Shown: positions 1-12,106, numbered from the stretch's first letter. The stretch is DNA of 64,000 bases from Inia geoffrensis (GCA_036417435.1 CM070899.1:1865001-1929000); one strand, 5' to 3'. The notes: generated by a model from the letters alone, not told the origin. A program made the numbers and translations.

Positions 1-2439
1 TCAGGTGCAGAGCCCGGAGGGGAAAGCAGGCTCCAGGACCCCCACCCAGGGCTCCTCCACCACCCAGGTCCCGTAGAGCAGGGTGCAAGCCTGCAGGCCT
101 CCTGCTGTTTCCACCAGAGCAATTCTCATATGATAATAAACTGAGGAACGTTCCAGATACGTGCTGCCCTTTCACGGGGAGCTGGGAGGGTGGGAGACGC
201 GGGGGCTCTGGGGGATGGGCTTGGGAGGATGGCGGCCGCAGCATCCGTCAGCAGCGAGAGGCGTCCTTCAACTTCGGGCCCCGGCCCCAGCTGGGCGAGC
301 AGATAAGACGGCGGCGGGTGGGAGCGAGGCCACCAGCCAGGAGTTATGGCCGCAGAGGGGGGTTTACGGAGACAGAGCAGGCCCCGCCCGGCCAGCCCAT
401 CCCCCTCAGAGCCCATGGGACCCCAAGTCCTTCCACCTGGGCCTACTGGACACCAGAGGACCGCTGTCCCCATGTGCAGAGGGGCCGAGAGGATGGAAGG
501 TGGTGTGAGGACCACCGTCCCTGCTCGGTCCTAACAGTGCCACCGCAGGGCCATGCAGCGGAGCCCGCGTGCACAGGGGACACTGGGTCCCGCATCCCCT
601 TCAGCTGCCGGGACCCCGCTGGCCAGAGCCTGTCAGCCTGACTCCCCCTCCCTGGGGCCAGGGCTTCTGCACAGCGAGGACCTGGGGCTCCTGGAGGCCC
701 GGTGTGACCGCACGTGCCTCACCCACTCGGGGAAGGGCGGTGCCAGCATCCACCCCCCGCCGTGCACTCCTCCTCGCCCGGCACAACTCCCCACCCCGAG
801 CCCCAAGCCCCTCGTCGTCCTCTGTGACGGCCTCACAGAGGGGAGGGAAGACGCAACAAAAAGCAGTGAGAGGACGCCGGCCGCCCCAGTGCTGGTGGCA
901 GCCCCCAGCTCCCCGCCTCCCCAGGGCCCCCGCCGGGCACAGCCCGGGCAGAGGCTAGCGTTTCTCAGCACCAGGTGCCGGGACCAGCCCGGGGCCCTCA
1001 CACGTCACACAGGCACCCTGGCTGGGGGGACACAATCCTCCTGGGATCACGGGCTTGGGGGTCCAAGGGCGGCCTCTCCTCTCGGCGCCTGCCTCAGCCC
1101 CGCAGCCGCCCAGCCCAGCCTGCACCAGCGTGCCCTGCACCTCAAGGCCGGTGCGGGCTTGGCGTGGCACAGGTAGGGGCCTGGGGATCCAGGGTGAACT
1201 CCGCACCTGCCAGTGGGCTGCGTCCTGGGAGCTCCCCTCTGAGCCCCAGAGAAGGTGTGACTCAGCCCCCATGGGGGAGGCAGGTCTGCACAGCGGCCGC
1301 CCCCTCCTTCCCGCCCACTCCTCCTTCCTCGGCTGGCTGGCACCGGGGCAGGAGGGGCTGAGCGCCACTGCCCACCATAGCAAGGAAGCGATCCATCTGC
1401 CAGCACCAGCACATGGGCCACCTCCTCCAGGAAGCCTTCCTGACTCTGGCCCCCAGAACCCAGGTGTACTATACACACCTTAGATGCACTGACCGTTCTG
1501 GGCCTTACCAACCCCCGGGCCGCTCCAGCAAGCAGGGTGGGTGGGCAGGGGGAGGGAAATGCAGGGTAAGACCCCCAGAATGAAGCCAGGGCTCGGGGCC
1601 GCAATGCCTCCCTGCATGGTCCTTCCCTCCTCCTGCTGTAGCCCCACAACCGCCTGGCAGAGGTCCTGCCCGCCACCACGCCTGGATGCCCATGTCTCGA
1701 AGGCACAGGAGGAGACACGGTGGGGGCAAGGGGGCAGCACGTAGACAGCAGGGGCCGGGTGGACAGCAAGGCCACCAGAGCAAAGCCGTCACGCCGCCTC
1801 GCGGAGGGGCTGGCCATGCCCACGGCGGACCCGGAGGGGGGCCGGGGGGCCCCGGAGGCACACAGGAGAGTGGACATCCTGGGTGGAGAGCATCTCCACG
1901 GCCATGGGGGCGGCTGAGTCGGGTGAGGCCTGAGCACCAACCCAGCGGCGCTCACAGAGGGCTGGGCTGGAGACGGCTCCTCATCAGGGCCGGCGTCAGG
2001 GGTCCCCCGGGGGGAGGGCTCAGGGTCCACCACCCACGGGAGGCGTCGGGCAACCCCGCGAAGGGGGCTGGGCGGCCTGAAACACCCCTGAAAGTCCCCA
2101 GGACGAGGTCGCACTACCAGAACCACGTCCCCGGGAGGCCGAGGCGAGTGGCAGAGCCACTGACCGTCACTGAGGGACTCCTGGGCCCGGGGCCACGTGG
2201 CCGAGGAAAGGCACAGGAGGCTGATCGCCCAAACGCGGCCCCGCCCGGGATGGCCCCCCGGCTCGGAGCCGGGGTGACCTGCTGGGGCCTCCCCCCATCT
2301 GAGCAGCGCCCCCCGGCCCCCGGCTTCTCCGCAGCCCAGGGCAGAACCCCGAGCCGCGCGCTCCCACCCAGGAGGCCCCGCACGGTCCCCGCGGCAGCTC
2401 CCTGCACGCCATGACGCGACGCGAGCCCTGCTCGCTTAC
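1..2439 (-). other. ASPG: ASPG intron 6 (partial)
   Basis: GC-rich sequence downstream of exon 6 on the minus strand. I looked for the next exon, which should continue the asparaginase domain after ADVT, and did not find it, so intron 6 probably runs beyond the window edge. Several long open frames here (for example 1047-2126 minus) reflect high GC content and do not resemble known protein. A stretch near 1,390-1,500 resembles an old L2 LINE fragment, weakly. Confidence 0.6.
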
Positions 2440-2566
2440 TTGTGACATCAGCACCCACGGTGGCCAGAGGGGGCAGGTTGGGGGAGCAGAAGGCCGCGAA
2501 CCTGCGCGCGTCCACCTTGGTCACCCGGTTGCCCCGAAACAGCTGGTTCTGGAAGAACAGGCAGAC
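2440..2566 (-). CDS. ASPG: ASPG exon 6
   Basis: This exon encodes residues 172-213, from [10 protein letters not shown] to LATVGADVT, plus one base of codon 214. The acceptor is ccgcag and the donor is gtaagc. It carries K188 in [11 protein letters not shown], the lysine of the catalytic triad that activates the second threonine. It is the last ASPG exon inside the window. Confidence 0.95.
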
Positions 2567-5500
2567 CTGCGGGGGGCGGGGAGCAGCTCAGCGCCGGGGA
2601 GCCCCCGCCCGGGGCGGGCGATCCCCTCCCAGGGCTCCTCTCCCTGTCCCCTGAGATGTGAGGGGGGATCTTGTAAATGTCTCCCTGTGTCGCCACGTGA
2701 CCAGGAAAGAGGAAGAGGAAAAAGAGCCCCGCTCCAAAACCACGCGCGAACGACCTACTGATGGGAACGTGCACACGCACATATGCACGTGGTGTAAACA
2801 AATATACACCATATCACAGGCATGAGACAGATATACGTAAACCACATATATATGTACGTGACCCGGAGAAATCCACCACACTGTCAGCAGCAGACGTCTC
2901 GCGGGGTGAGAGGCAGTGACTGTTTTCCTGCCGCCTTCTCTGTTTTCCCATTTTCTCTACGGTGTACTTCACGTTCAAGGGGAAAGACAGATCTTTAAAC
3001 CCTTCCAGATGCGCCCCCGTGTGTCCCCCTGAGCACCACACCCTGAGCCCCAGGTCTGGGTTCCCAGGAGCCGCAGGAAGGAGGCAGGAGGAGGTACCTC
3101 GGGGATCACGTACTGGCCAGCAAGCAGCAGGGCACCCAGCAGGTTCTCACGGCCGTCGTTCCACAGGGCGTGGATGGGCACCTGGGGGAGAGGCCACGGA
3201 GAGGAGAGGGGCTGAGGCTCAGGCAGCATAGGAGGGAGCCAGTGTGGAGCCTGGGCCGGGGTCCAGGAGAGGGGGCAGGCAGGCTTGGGTCGGTGGGGAC
3301 CGCTGCTCGGGGAGCTGCACCTGCTGGCCGTGCCAGTCTGGCCCACACCCCAGCGCCTTCTGCTCCCCGCAGGCCCCAGTGCCCGCTGCCGGAGGCCGGC
3401 CGGATGGGCTCCTGTCCAGGGGCCCACCACTGCCCAGCCCAGCTCCCTGGCCCCGGGGCACAGAGGCCCTGCTCCCTCACTGCCCCGGCCAGTTCTGGAC
3501 CGGGTGGCCAAGAGCTGACCGTGGGTGGACGCGATGGCCAGAAGCCTCACGCGGGGCCTCCAAGCACCGGGTCCCAGACCTGCTCCCGTGTCTACGTGAG
3601 GGCCAGTGCCCCCAGGGCTGACTCTGACCCGTACCCAGACCCCCACCACTCCTGCCCAGGAAGGCCACAAAGGGCTGGACGGCTGCGGGGTGTGCAGACG
3701 GGCCGGCTGGGCAGGGGTGGGCCCAGGGCCTCCAGAGGACGAGCCCTGGCCTGGGGCCACAGCCCTGGGTCCTCAGAAGGGGTGTGGCAGTGGGCCAGCA
3801 GCCCCGCGCCTTGAGCCCCAGTCTTCCCTGCGTTATAACAGGCACGCTTCGTTAGGGCTAGCGCGGGGGTTAGAAGGGCACAAGCGTGATCCTTCCCAGG
3901 GCCGGCAGTGCTCAAAACCCTGCCCTTCGTCCCTTGGGAGACGCCTGATGGCGACCTACGCCCAGGGGCTCAGGAGGGTCTGGGAAGGGCCAGGGTCAGC
4001 GTGCACCCCATCCCTCCACTCGAGCTCCGAGTGGGACGCGCTCGGCAGCAGTGGGGTGTGTGCGGTGCGGCCCTGGGCCTCCCCTGAGTGGGGCCGCCCC
4101 ACTGTGACACGCGCGGGGATCATGGACAGAGCAGGGCGGGCAGCCGGGTCAGCACCTGGCAACAGGATTTCCCGACATCTGACACCAGGGAAGGCTCTGC
4201 AGGGCCTTGGGGAGGGCTGGCCCCGTGGCGCCACCGCAGGCAGCCTCTGATGCCGGCCCTGACGGGGCTCCAGGCTTCCCCCACCACCCCCGTTCAAATC
4301 CAGAAGTTTTCTAGAATATTCCACCTGTTGGCTTTGGGGGTTGTGCTGGGTCAGGGTGAGAGAGGAGGGGGTAGCATGTGCCCAGGTGCCCAGGGATGGC
4401 ATCGGTGGGAGCCATGGTGGGAAGAGGACGACAGCAACGAAAGGAGGGCAGCTGGGCAAGGCCGGCAGCAGGCTGTGGCCCCACCCCCAGGGTGGCAGGG
4501 CTGGCGCCAGGCAGGACCAGGGCACTGACCAGCGCTGGCCGGCTCAGGCAGAGCAGGAACCAGCTCGGGGAGCTGCCGGACCGAGCAAGGAGCCCGGGGA
4601 CCCACTTGGGCCCCCAGCAGCGCCGAACTGCCCTGTGGCCTCAGGCAGGCCCAAACCTTATGCCCACTGGGCAGCCCGGCTTGTTACCTGGGCACCAGTG
4701 AGGATGACAGTTTTCTGCAGGTTGTCCAGCACGAAGGAGAGCACGGAGGCGGCGAAGGCCATGGTGTCGGTGCCATGGATGACCACAAAGCCGTGGTACT
4801 GCCCATAGTGCCTCTGCAGGAGGGGCGGCGAGCTCAGGCAGGCCTGGCCTTGGGGGCCACCAGGAAAAGGAAGGTAAGGGCCCCACATGCAGCTGGAGGG
4901 GCCGGGGGAGGTGCCAGCGGGACACGGGCCACCGCTGGCCGGGGAAGCCCACGGGAAATGGAGCTTCTGCCTGGAGTCCCGGCGCCCGTGCTCTCCTCGC
5001 GCCCAGAACAGCCTCCTCCCGTCCCCTCGGGCCTCCCCGCGACACCCCTCGCCCGCGGGAGAACTCAGGTCGGGGTCTCTGAACACTCTTATCTGAGGAT
5101 GGGAAGGTCCCCCCCCCGTGCAATGCCCAGTCTGGGCTCCCGAGCACACTGGTCAGCTCGGTGCTCCTGGAGGGCCCCTTGCTCAGTGACCACTGCCCCT
5201 GGGGCAGCAGGGGCTGAGGGGTGAGCAAGCCCGCCAGCCTCTCGGTCCAGTGGGAGGGCCAGGCGCGGACACAAGGCACAGCCAGTGCTGGGAGCCGGCT
5301 GTGACGTGGGAGGTGGGAAGGATGCCAACAGGCGGACATGGGGAAGGTGCCTCCAGGCACACAGGCCACCTCTGCAGGGATGCACCCCCGGCCACCACCT
5401 CCTAGCGGGCAGCCAAGTCTGGGCCTCAGTGGGCAGCTGGCCTGGGTTGTGGTTGCGAGGGGCACAGTCCCGGGAGACAAGGGGACCTCAGGGGACCATC

Positions 5501-8500
5501 TCTCGTGGCCCATTGAAAGACCAAGCCAGGCTGGGCCCGTAGCTGCAGGGGAGCCGAGCCACGTGGCGGGCTGGGGCGCCCTCTGCTGGCCACACAGTGA
5601 ACCTGCACATGGCTGGCCTCTGCAGCCAGGACAGCAGCCCTAGGCGTTCAGAGAAGTGGTCAGGCCCCAACCGTAGGATGCTGCTGTGGCCACAGAGCAG
5701 GGAGACTGCCCCGGATCACGGCTACGGACATTCAGAGACACAAGGGCCAGGCCCAGGGCCTCACGCAGTCCCAGGCACTCACCGTGAGAGGGGTGAGGCC
5801 CCGGAAGCCATTCTGCCCCAGCAGAACGAGACAAGCGTGGAACTGGGGCCAGCGCCCAGCTGCCAGGAAGGGGCAGGCTGTGTGACAAGCCTCTCTGTGG
5901 GGAGCAGGCTTTCTTAAGGGAGGAAGGTGAGAAATGGGCCTGGCGGGGGCCAGGCTTGGGCAGGAATAGGGGCTGGCGCAGGTGGTGGGGGCAGAACAGG
6001 GAGGAAAGCGGATGGGGGGCGGCTCAGGCTGCAGGTAAGGCATCCACATTGTGTGTAAACCACGAGGCCCTTGCCGGCTCCGTGCCCTCCTGTGGGCCCT
6101 AAGTCCACGAAGACTATACGGTCTAGGGTGGGCGTGGGCACAGGCTGGACAGAGTAGGGGTGGGCCAGGCGTGAAGTCTGCAGGGAAGCACTGCACGTCT
6201 CAGCCCAGGATACTAACGGGGACAAACTGACTGAATGAACAAATCGAGACAGCCACCCGGGCCACTTCCTCGCCAGGAAAGCGGACGTGGCCCTTGATGC
6301 CCACCCTCACGGGTGCAGGTGAAAGGGCCTCGGGAGCCTTGCAGCTGAGGTGCGACCCACCACTTGGCTCCCGGCCCCAGCCCCGCCCACACTCCCCCGT
6401 CACCTCACCTCGATGGTCTGGGCGATCTGAACCCACTCGGTGATGGTCATGTCACTGGAGTCAAAGAGAGGCTGGCACTCCAGCACCGTGTACATGACCC
6501 TCTGGTCAGGCCAGGCGGGGCTGGCAGGCCTGCAGGAGGCGGACAGCAGGCTCGCACTCTACGCCCGCCTGCTCACTTGGAGGCCCCGTTCCCTTCTGCC
6601 CAGCCAGGCCCCCGCACCCAGGGCCGTGGCCGTGGGCTCTGCATCCCCACCGGCTCCCTTCCACTCGAGGCCCCAGGAGCAAGGACTGTGGCCCCGGGAG
6701 GGGCCAAGGACAGGCCAGGCCAGGTTGCTCCAGAGCAGTGTCCCCTCCCCTCGGTGAGCCAGGACGACCCTGGGAGGAGGGCTGCTGGCAGGAGGGAGGT
6801 CAGCGACCGGGAGGGCAACTCCCCGCTCAGCCGGCCAGCAGCAAAGAGCAGTGGGCAGCCTGGGCCACGAGCTGGGAAACAGAGGGACCTTCACAAGGAG
6901 GGGTACCTGGGGCCAGCCCTTGCCTCTCCTCATGGGCTTGAGTCCCCACGGGGCTCACTTGAAAGGGGGCTGTAGTCAGTTCTAGAGCCATCGAAGTGGG
7001 AGCCCGTGGGGACAGCATCCTCTAGCAGTTCGCCATGGACACACTAAGAAGCCACAGCCTGGCATGCGCCAGTCTCAGGATGCCCCCCCACCCCATGACA
7101 GCTGGCCATCGTCCCTGCCCGGGACCCCCGAGGAGCCGACACTCACGGCAGCACTAATGTGTCCTCGGGGAGGCCACAGGCCTGGGCGTGCCCCTCATCA
7201 TGGAACATGGGCAGTGTCCTCAGAACGGCGGCCAGGCCCTTGCCAGGGACGAGCACTGCGAGTGGGGCAGGGAGGCGGGGTCAGAGGCTGGTAGCCACCA
7301 CCAACACTGCCCCCCTCCACACACCCCCTCCGCCACCAGCCCCTCCCTCCTCACTGAGGGCCAGGCCCGGCAGGGGTGTGGGGCTGGGAGCTGGCTGGGT
7401 GAGCTCTGGCCCTCAGGGAAGTGAGAGACTGGGCAGACGGGCCTGCAGCTGCCCCGGGCCCTGACAAGGATGGGCAGCTGCCCCGTGTCTCACCCAGACA
7501 GCCCCAGGGCTCCGCCACCGAGGCTCAGGGGGCCCTGGCCCTCTCACAACTCGGACACATGTCCAGTCTTCTTCCCCCGCTTCCCAGAACGTCCACACCG
7601 CTCTGCCCGTGGACACGCTGTTGGCTCTGCCTGGAAGTCCTCTACTCCTTTCCGCTTCTCACCCAGCAAGTGCTTCGCCCCAGCTCAGGACACCACTTCC
7701 AGGAAGCCCTCCTTGATGTCCAGATGCTGGTGCCATTCCCACACGCTCCCCGTTACTGTTCCTCCCCACCTGGACTGTGTGCGACGCCTTCAGGGTCCAG
7801 CCCAGGCCCTCTGCCTGCAGCCTCCATGTCCAGAAACATGCATCTAAGGAGGCACTGGGCGGAAGTGGTGTGTGTTCTAAGAAAACCCTGAGAAGTCACA
7901 AGTGTTTTCTGGAAACAAACAACTCCTCAGCAAAGGCTCCCAGAAGAATCTTTGCACTGGGGCCCTGGCTTTTTGCCCCACTCTGCTTCCTGCAAGCTCC
8001 GTGACCTTGGTCAAGTCAGCTAAACTTCTCTGGGCATATGCACCCCTCCCTGAGGTTCTGTTGGGCGTCTCCCATGCGCCTGGCTATGTCGAACACCTGG
8101 ACACAGAGGCGAGAACAGCAGGGTCCCCCCTCGAGAAGCACTCTTGGCTGAAACATGTAAGACCTTCAGGACCAGGGTCAGTGGTCACCCTGGGCGACAA
8201 CATTGCTCCCAGCCTTCACCCTTTGCCCGGTGTATCAGTCTCCTGCTACTGCGTAATAAACTGCCCCAAGTAATTCCCAGGCCCAGCTCTTGCCAACCCC
8301 CAGTAAACACAGTTGCGTTGGCCCAGGGATGTTCGTGGTGCCGTCTCCCCAGCCAGAGAAGGAGACCCAAGGGGGAGCACCTTGAACAGCCCCCCAACCC
8401 AGGAAGCGCCCTTTAGGGGCTCCATATGCTTTGCTGCAGGAGTGACGGGGCTCAGTAGACAGAGGGGACATCCGTGTGTGACTGCCAGCCCGGCCACCCT

Positions 8501-11500
8501 CCCGAGATGCCTGTAGTGTGACCAGGACACACACCTGCCTCCACAAAGGTCTGGACTCACCAGCCCTGACGGCAAGGAGGCCTGAACTCCAGACCCTGGG
8601 CATTGAGGGAGGCTCAGAGCCACCCACCCTTCTGCGTCAGGCCCCCAAAGGTGTCCCCTCCTGACCCCCAGGACCTGAAATGCAAAGTCTCTGAGGCCGT
8701 GATTCAGTTAGGGTCCTCGGATGATGAGATGATGCTGGCTTATGCGGGTGGGTGCTGAGTGCCACCACTCGCATCCTTGTAAGACAGAGGCAGAAGAGAG
8801 TTGAAGGCCGTGTAAGGACAGAGCAGAGACACGAACACACCGGCCTGCAGGGATGGAGCGTCTCCCGAGACCTCTGCTTCCGCTGCTCTAGGCCCCCGTT
8901 TGTGGTCACGGGTCAGGGCAGCCGCAGGAAGCCCGCACGCCACTCTTCACTCTAGCTGCCCTCCCGGTGGGTGGCACTGGGGTGTCCATGTAAACCTGGG
9001 GATCCACTGACGGGGCAGGTGATGTGCACGGTCACCTCCACCCAGAGCGAGGCTATTGCTAGTGGACGGTGAGACACTGGCTTCCGGGGACACCCCACGC
9101 TTCGGGGCGGCAGGAAGGTGCAGGGCCAGCGAGCCCCACGCGGCCCAGACCCTGGTGTCCCCGCCTGGGGAGCGTGTGGGTGGACAGGCAAATCCAGCCG
9201 AAGAGAAGGCTAAACTCTCCTTCTGTTCTATTCACTCTGTGCAAAATTCTGCCGACACATCGTTACACGAAGCAGACAGAAGTGTGGGGAAAACAGCCTT
9301 GAGGGGGGGTCAGGAAGTCAACGAGCAAAAAATATTTTTCTGGGGTTTGTAATGTTCTTGGCTTTTAAGAATCAGCAGTTTGTTGTGATTTCCTTCGTCA
9401 TTCTAAATAAACACTTGTCCCCCCAAAAAAACAAAAACAAGGGGACTTCCCTGGCAATCCAGTGGTTAAGACGTCCACCGCAGGGGGCATGGGTTCGAGC
9501 CCTGGTCGGGGAACTAAGATCCCACGCGCTGCGCGATGCAGCCGAGAAAACTAACGACAACGAAACAAACAAACAAACAAATAAATAAACACCTGCTTTC
9601 TCATCTGATTTTGTAAATTGTAGTCTCTTCTTAGCACGGGCCCCCAAGCTTCAGGCCCTACAAGAGCAGAAGCCGCCCTGCCCGGGCCTTGTCCCCAGGC
9701 CGTGCAGGCAGGGAGCTGAGTCACTGGCGGCGGCTCCACCAGACACACTCATCTGTAAGGGCCGTCCCAGGACAGCTCAGGCTATAAAACAGTGAACTTG
9801 TGAACGTATGGCAACTCGCTCAGGAGGGGGTCTAGGCCAAGGGCACAAGAAGCCATGGACATCACCCCTCCAGATGAGGCTTGGCTGCCAGGCCCTCCAG
9901 TGGCCTCCTGGGATGTCCTGGCACCTTCAGCTGCCAGGCTCTGAGGCTCTACTCACCCTGCTACGCCCGCCAGGAGCCAGGCCCACAAGGGATGCTCAGG
10001 GCATCAGGGCTCCTCAGCCGTGATGCTGCTCGGCCTTGCGCTTGGGGTTATTGGCTGATTTGGGATTCACGATGTCCCTTGACCAGTGACATCTTCCCCG
10101 AACTCAGAGAGGGTATGAGTGAGGGGCGTCCCTAGCTGCCATGGCCTCTGCCCTCCCCTCACCATCCTGACCTTTGGCAGAGCTCACGTGTGGGGCGCCG
10201 AGTGCCCTGCAGGCCACTGTTTACCAGCAGGCACAGAAAGGCTCCCAACAGCGACAATCCAAACATCTTTGCTGTGGGCCGGAGCCCACATCAGCAGTGC
10301 CAGGCAAGTTAATCATTGATGCCCTCCGCCCTCCGGATCAGAATTCCCCGGGGCAGGAAGGGCCTGGAGTGTCTGCGTCCCCCCAGCCCCCAGCTGGGCT
10401 CAGAGAGGGCAGAGGCCGGCAGAGCACGGCAGCCCACCGGGCCCAGGGCTGGCTCCTCCAACCACCTGGCTCCGTCCCCAGCCTGTCCTGAGGTCTGTTG
10501 GATGACTCCTGCCTGTCTGTAAGGCGCTCCCACCACACCTCATCTTTCTAGAGTCAGTCTCCAGGTCACCTTCCAAACGTGGGAGTTTACATCCTCTCTG
10601 GAAAATGCAGCGCCTGGGAGAGTGAGCCTAAGGGGCCCCAGGGAGGTGGGGGGCTGTGAGGGGACACAACGCAGTGCAGGTGGGATCCAGGTCAGAGTCC
10701 ACCTTGTCCCTGCAGCCTGGACCCTGGAGAACAATGAGTCGAGCTCAATGGAATCTCAGCAATCACAGTTGGCCAGGTGCCAAGCCTGGAGGGGCAGCGA
10801 CAGGGGTGGGCCAGGGCCCCAGCCAGTCCAGGGATGCAGACAGGGCCAGCCACTCCCCACTCTCTGCCCCAGCCCTGGGGCAGCACAGGGCAGACTCCCC
10901 AGCAGCCCGGGGGGGAGCAACTGGGGGGAAGGGTGTGAGGGGGTGTGGAAACCATGCTCTCCATCCCTGAGCGCCTCCAGGACAGGACTCTTTGGGGGTC
11001 TGAGTCCTGGGGCCCAGCACGGAGTGGGCCTCAAGAGACATCTGCGAATTGACAGCCGGCGTCGGCGGGTGGCACGAACAGGCCCAGAGGACCCAGAAGC
11101 AGTTTCTGGAGCGAGAAAGTGCTAGTGGCATCTGGATAGCTGCTTCAGTGGAAACGGTGGCCAGGAGTGGGGAGCTGGGGAAGTGGCCCCAGGACCAAGG
11201 GCAAAGGCGACCGTCCTGTTAGCACGGGGCAGCTCTGGCAAGTCCCCCGCTATGGAGCTGGCAGAGGATCCGAGTAGGGGGACACTTCAGGGCCAGGTGT
11301 GGGGCTGCCCCAGGTGTGAGGACAGCCCCGACAGGCACCTGGGGCCAGGGAGGGAGCCCGGGGAGGAGCCTGTGTGGAGGGTACAGACAGTGTCCGCTCT
11401 CCCGGGAGCGCTGGAACATTCTGGAGGTGTGTGCGCTCCTCTTCCCACCCCTGCGGGGCCCCAGGCTCCCCAAACCCGGTCCCTGCCCGAAGGTGCTCTG

Positions 11501-12106
11501 CCCGGACTGGGGGCACCCCTGCCCCAGTGGCCCGCAGAGCTCCGCGCCCGGCCCAGCAGTCACTGCCTCGAGGACCGACTCAGGCCAACGTCACAGGGGC
11601 AGAGAAAAGAAACGTCCAACCTGCCCGGACTGCCCGTGCACGTGAACACTTCCCAAAGGTGTCTGGTGCCCGCTGCCCGGCCGAGCCCGGGCCGGAAACA
11701 GCGGGGAACGGCTGGGGTCGCCTTGCAGCCCCTCGGTGGTCCCCAGTGAGGGGCCTCGGCAGACTCTGAACACCTGCCCACCGGCGTGTCTGTGCGGGGA
11801 AGGGCGCTCAGACAGACGCCACGGTGGTCGAGGCTCGGCGCCGGGAGGAGCCGACGACAGCGCGGGGGAGAGGCTGTGCCCCCGGGCGGGCTGACCGCCC
11901 ACCGGGAGCGGCGGGGTCAGGTGCGCGGCCCCGCGGGGCCTGGCGACCCCCGACAGGCCAAAGGGCGAGCGGACGACCCCCACCCCACCCCACCCCCGGT
12001 GCCCGGGCGCCGGCACCCACTCACCGCCGCCCTCGCTCCGCATGCCGATGGTGCCTCCGGTGTAGATGGCCAGGAGCCGCCGCTCGGGCCCCGCCGCGCG
12101 CGCCAT
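2440..12106 (-). CDS. ASPG: ASPG, 60 kDa lysophospholipase / L-asparaginase, 5' part (exons 1-6)
   Basis: ASPG encodes a cytosolic enzyme with an N-terminal bacterial-type (type I) L-asparaginase domain and C-terminal ankyrin repeats. It hydrolyses asparagine to aspartate and ammonia; lysophospholipase and PAF-acetylhydrolase activities are reported for the family. Six minus-strand exons join in frame to 213 codons plus one base: 12025-12106, 7147-7255, 6409-6520, 4688-4813, 3098-3181 and 2440-2566. Read this way the residues fall where the human enzyme has its catalytic set: T19 in TGGTIG, T116 and D117 in HGTDT, K188 in TKVDARRF. No frameshift or stop is present. The rest of the asparaginase domain and the ankyrin repeats lie beyond position 1. 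The next gene upstream is TDRD9, on the same strand, about 30 kb away, as in human. Confidence 0.95.
2567..3097 (-). other. ASPG: ASPG intron 5
   Basis: Short intron. The middle (about 2,760-2,880) is locally AT-richer, with alternating purine-pyrimidine runs of the acacgcac and atatatatgtacgt kind. No coding signal was seen. Confidence 0.8.
3098..3181 (-). CDS. ASPG: ASPG exon 5
   Basis: Exactly 28 codons (residues 144-171), [19 protein letters not shown] onward to YVIPE, phase 0 at both ends. Acceptor ccccag, donor gtacct. [10 protein letters not shown] is a conserved stretch of type I asparaginases lining the active-site side of the fold. Confidence 0.95.
3182..4687 (-). other. ASPG: ASPG intron 4
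   Basis: GC-rich intronic sequence of 1.5 kb. No interspersed repeat or additional exon was recognised. Confidence 0.7.
4688..4813 (-). CDS. ASPG: ASPG exon 4 (second catalytic motif)
   Basis: 42 codons (residues 102-143) from RHYGQYHGF to VILTGAQ, phase 0 at both ends. Acceptor ctgcag, donor gtaaca. Contains [13 protein letters not shown], the second asparaginase/glutaminase active-site signature, with catalytic T116 and D117. This exon, with exon 1, fixes the gene's identity. Confidence 0.97.
4814..6408 (-). other. ASPG: ASPG intron 3
   Basis: GC-rich intron of 1.6 kb. No exon, RNA gene or clear repeat was recognised. Confidence 0.7.
6409..6520 (-). CDS. ASPG: ASPG exon 3
   Basis: 37 full codons (residues 65-101), [16 protein letters not shown] onward to IAQTIE, after completing P64. 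The donor is gtgagg. Two acceptors are possible: gccag, giving 6520 as the first base, and ctgcag nine bases upstream, giving 6529. I chose 6520 because the total length then matches the human protein and places T116, D117 and K188 at their known numbers. Use of 6529 would add three residues in frame. Confidence 0.88.
6521..7146 (-). other. ASPG: ASPG intron 2
   Basis: Intron of about 0.6 kb, GC-rich. Its 3' end carries the tandem acceptor pair described for exon 3. Nothing else was recognised. Confidence 0.75.
7147..7255 (-). CDS. ASPG: ASPG exon 2
   Basis: Completes V28 and encodes residues 29-63, [19 protein letters not shown] onward to EDTLVL, then two bases of P64. Acceptor tcgcag, donor gtgagt. 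The segment matches the loop and helix that follow the first catalytic threonine in mammalian ASPG. Confidence 0.95.
7590..7830 (+). repeat. L2 LINE remnant
   Basis: The stretch reads like the 3' part of L2: 'tggctctgcctggaagtcc', then 'caggaagccctccttgatg'. It is old and diverged, and the assignment is from memory of the consensus. Confidence 0.45.
7960..8050 (+). repeat. MIR SINE core
   Basis: Contains 'gtgaccttggtcaagtcagc' followed by 'taaacttctctgggc', the well-conserved central region of mammalian-wide MIR elements. Confidence 0.65.
8640..8900 (+). repeat. Possible MLT1-type LTR remnant
   Basis: The order 'agggtcctcggatgatgaga', 'atccttgtaagacagaggc', 'aggacagagcagagaca' follows the usual order of a MaLR/MLT1 LTR, but divergence is high. 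Confidence 0.35.
9441..9591 (+). repeat. CHR-type tRNA-derived SINE
   Basis: Short SINE: 5' head 'ggggacttccctggc', box B-like 'ggttcgagccctgg', then a gatcccacg segment and an (aaac)n/(aaat)n tail. This general design is a tRNA-related head with internal RNA polymerase III boxes, a unique body and a simple A-rich tail moved by L1 machinery. All SINE entries below share it. Confidence 0.9.
12025..12106 (-). CDS. ASPG: ASPG exon 1 (start codon and first catalytic motif)
   Basis: Begins ATGGCGCGCG at 12106; G at -3 and G at +4 give a strong Kozak context. Encodes residues 1-27, [18 protein letters not shown] onward to MRSEGG, plus one base; donor gtgagt. TGGTIG is asparaginase active-site signature 1, with T19 as the acyl-accepting threonine. 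No signal peptide is present, consistent with a cytosolic enzyme. Confidence 0.97.

Larger units (their letters stand above)
7256..12024 (-). other. ASPG: ASPG intron 1
   Basis: The largest ASPG intron in the window, 4.8 kb. It contains an L2-like stretch (7,590-7,830), a MIR (near 7,960-8,050), a possible MLT1 remnant (8,640-8,900) and one CHR-type SINE (9,441-9,591). The 3' part (about 9,650-11,750 on the plus strand) is GC-rich and otherwise featureless to me. Confidence 0.75.

Noticed and set aside
1047..2126. 359-codon minus-strand frame inside ASPG intron 6
   Set aside because: Proline/serine/arginine-rich low-complexity product typical of random GC-rich DNA. It is not ASPG and resembles no known family.
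1..2439. ASPG exon 7 or the MIR203 hairpin
   Set aside because: No sequence continuing the asparaginase domain was found. MIR203 lies beyond the 3' end of ASPG in human, outside this window.
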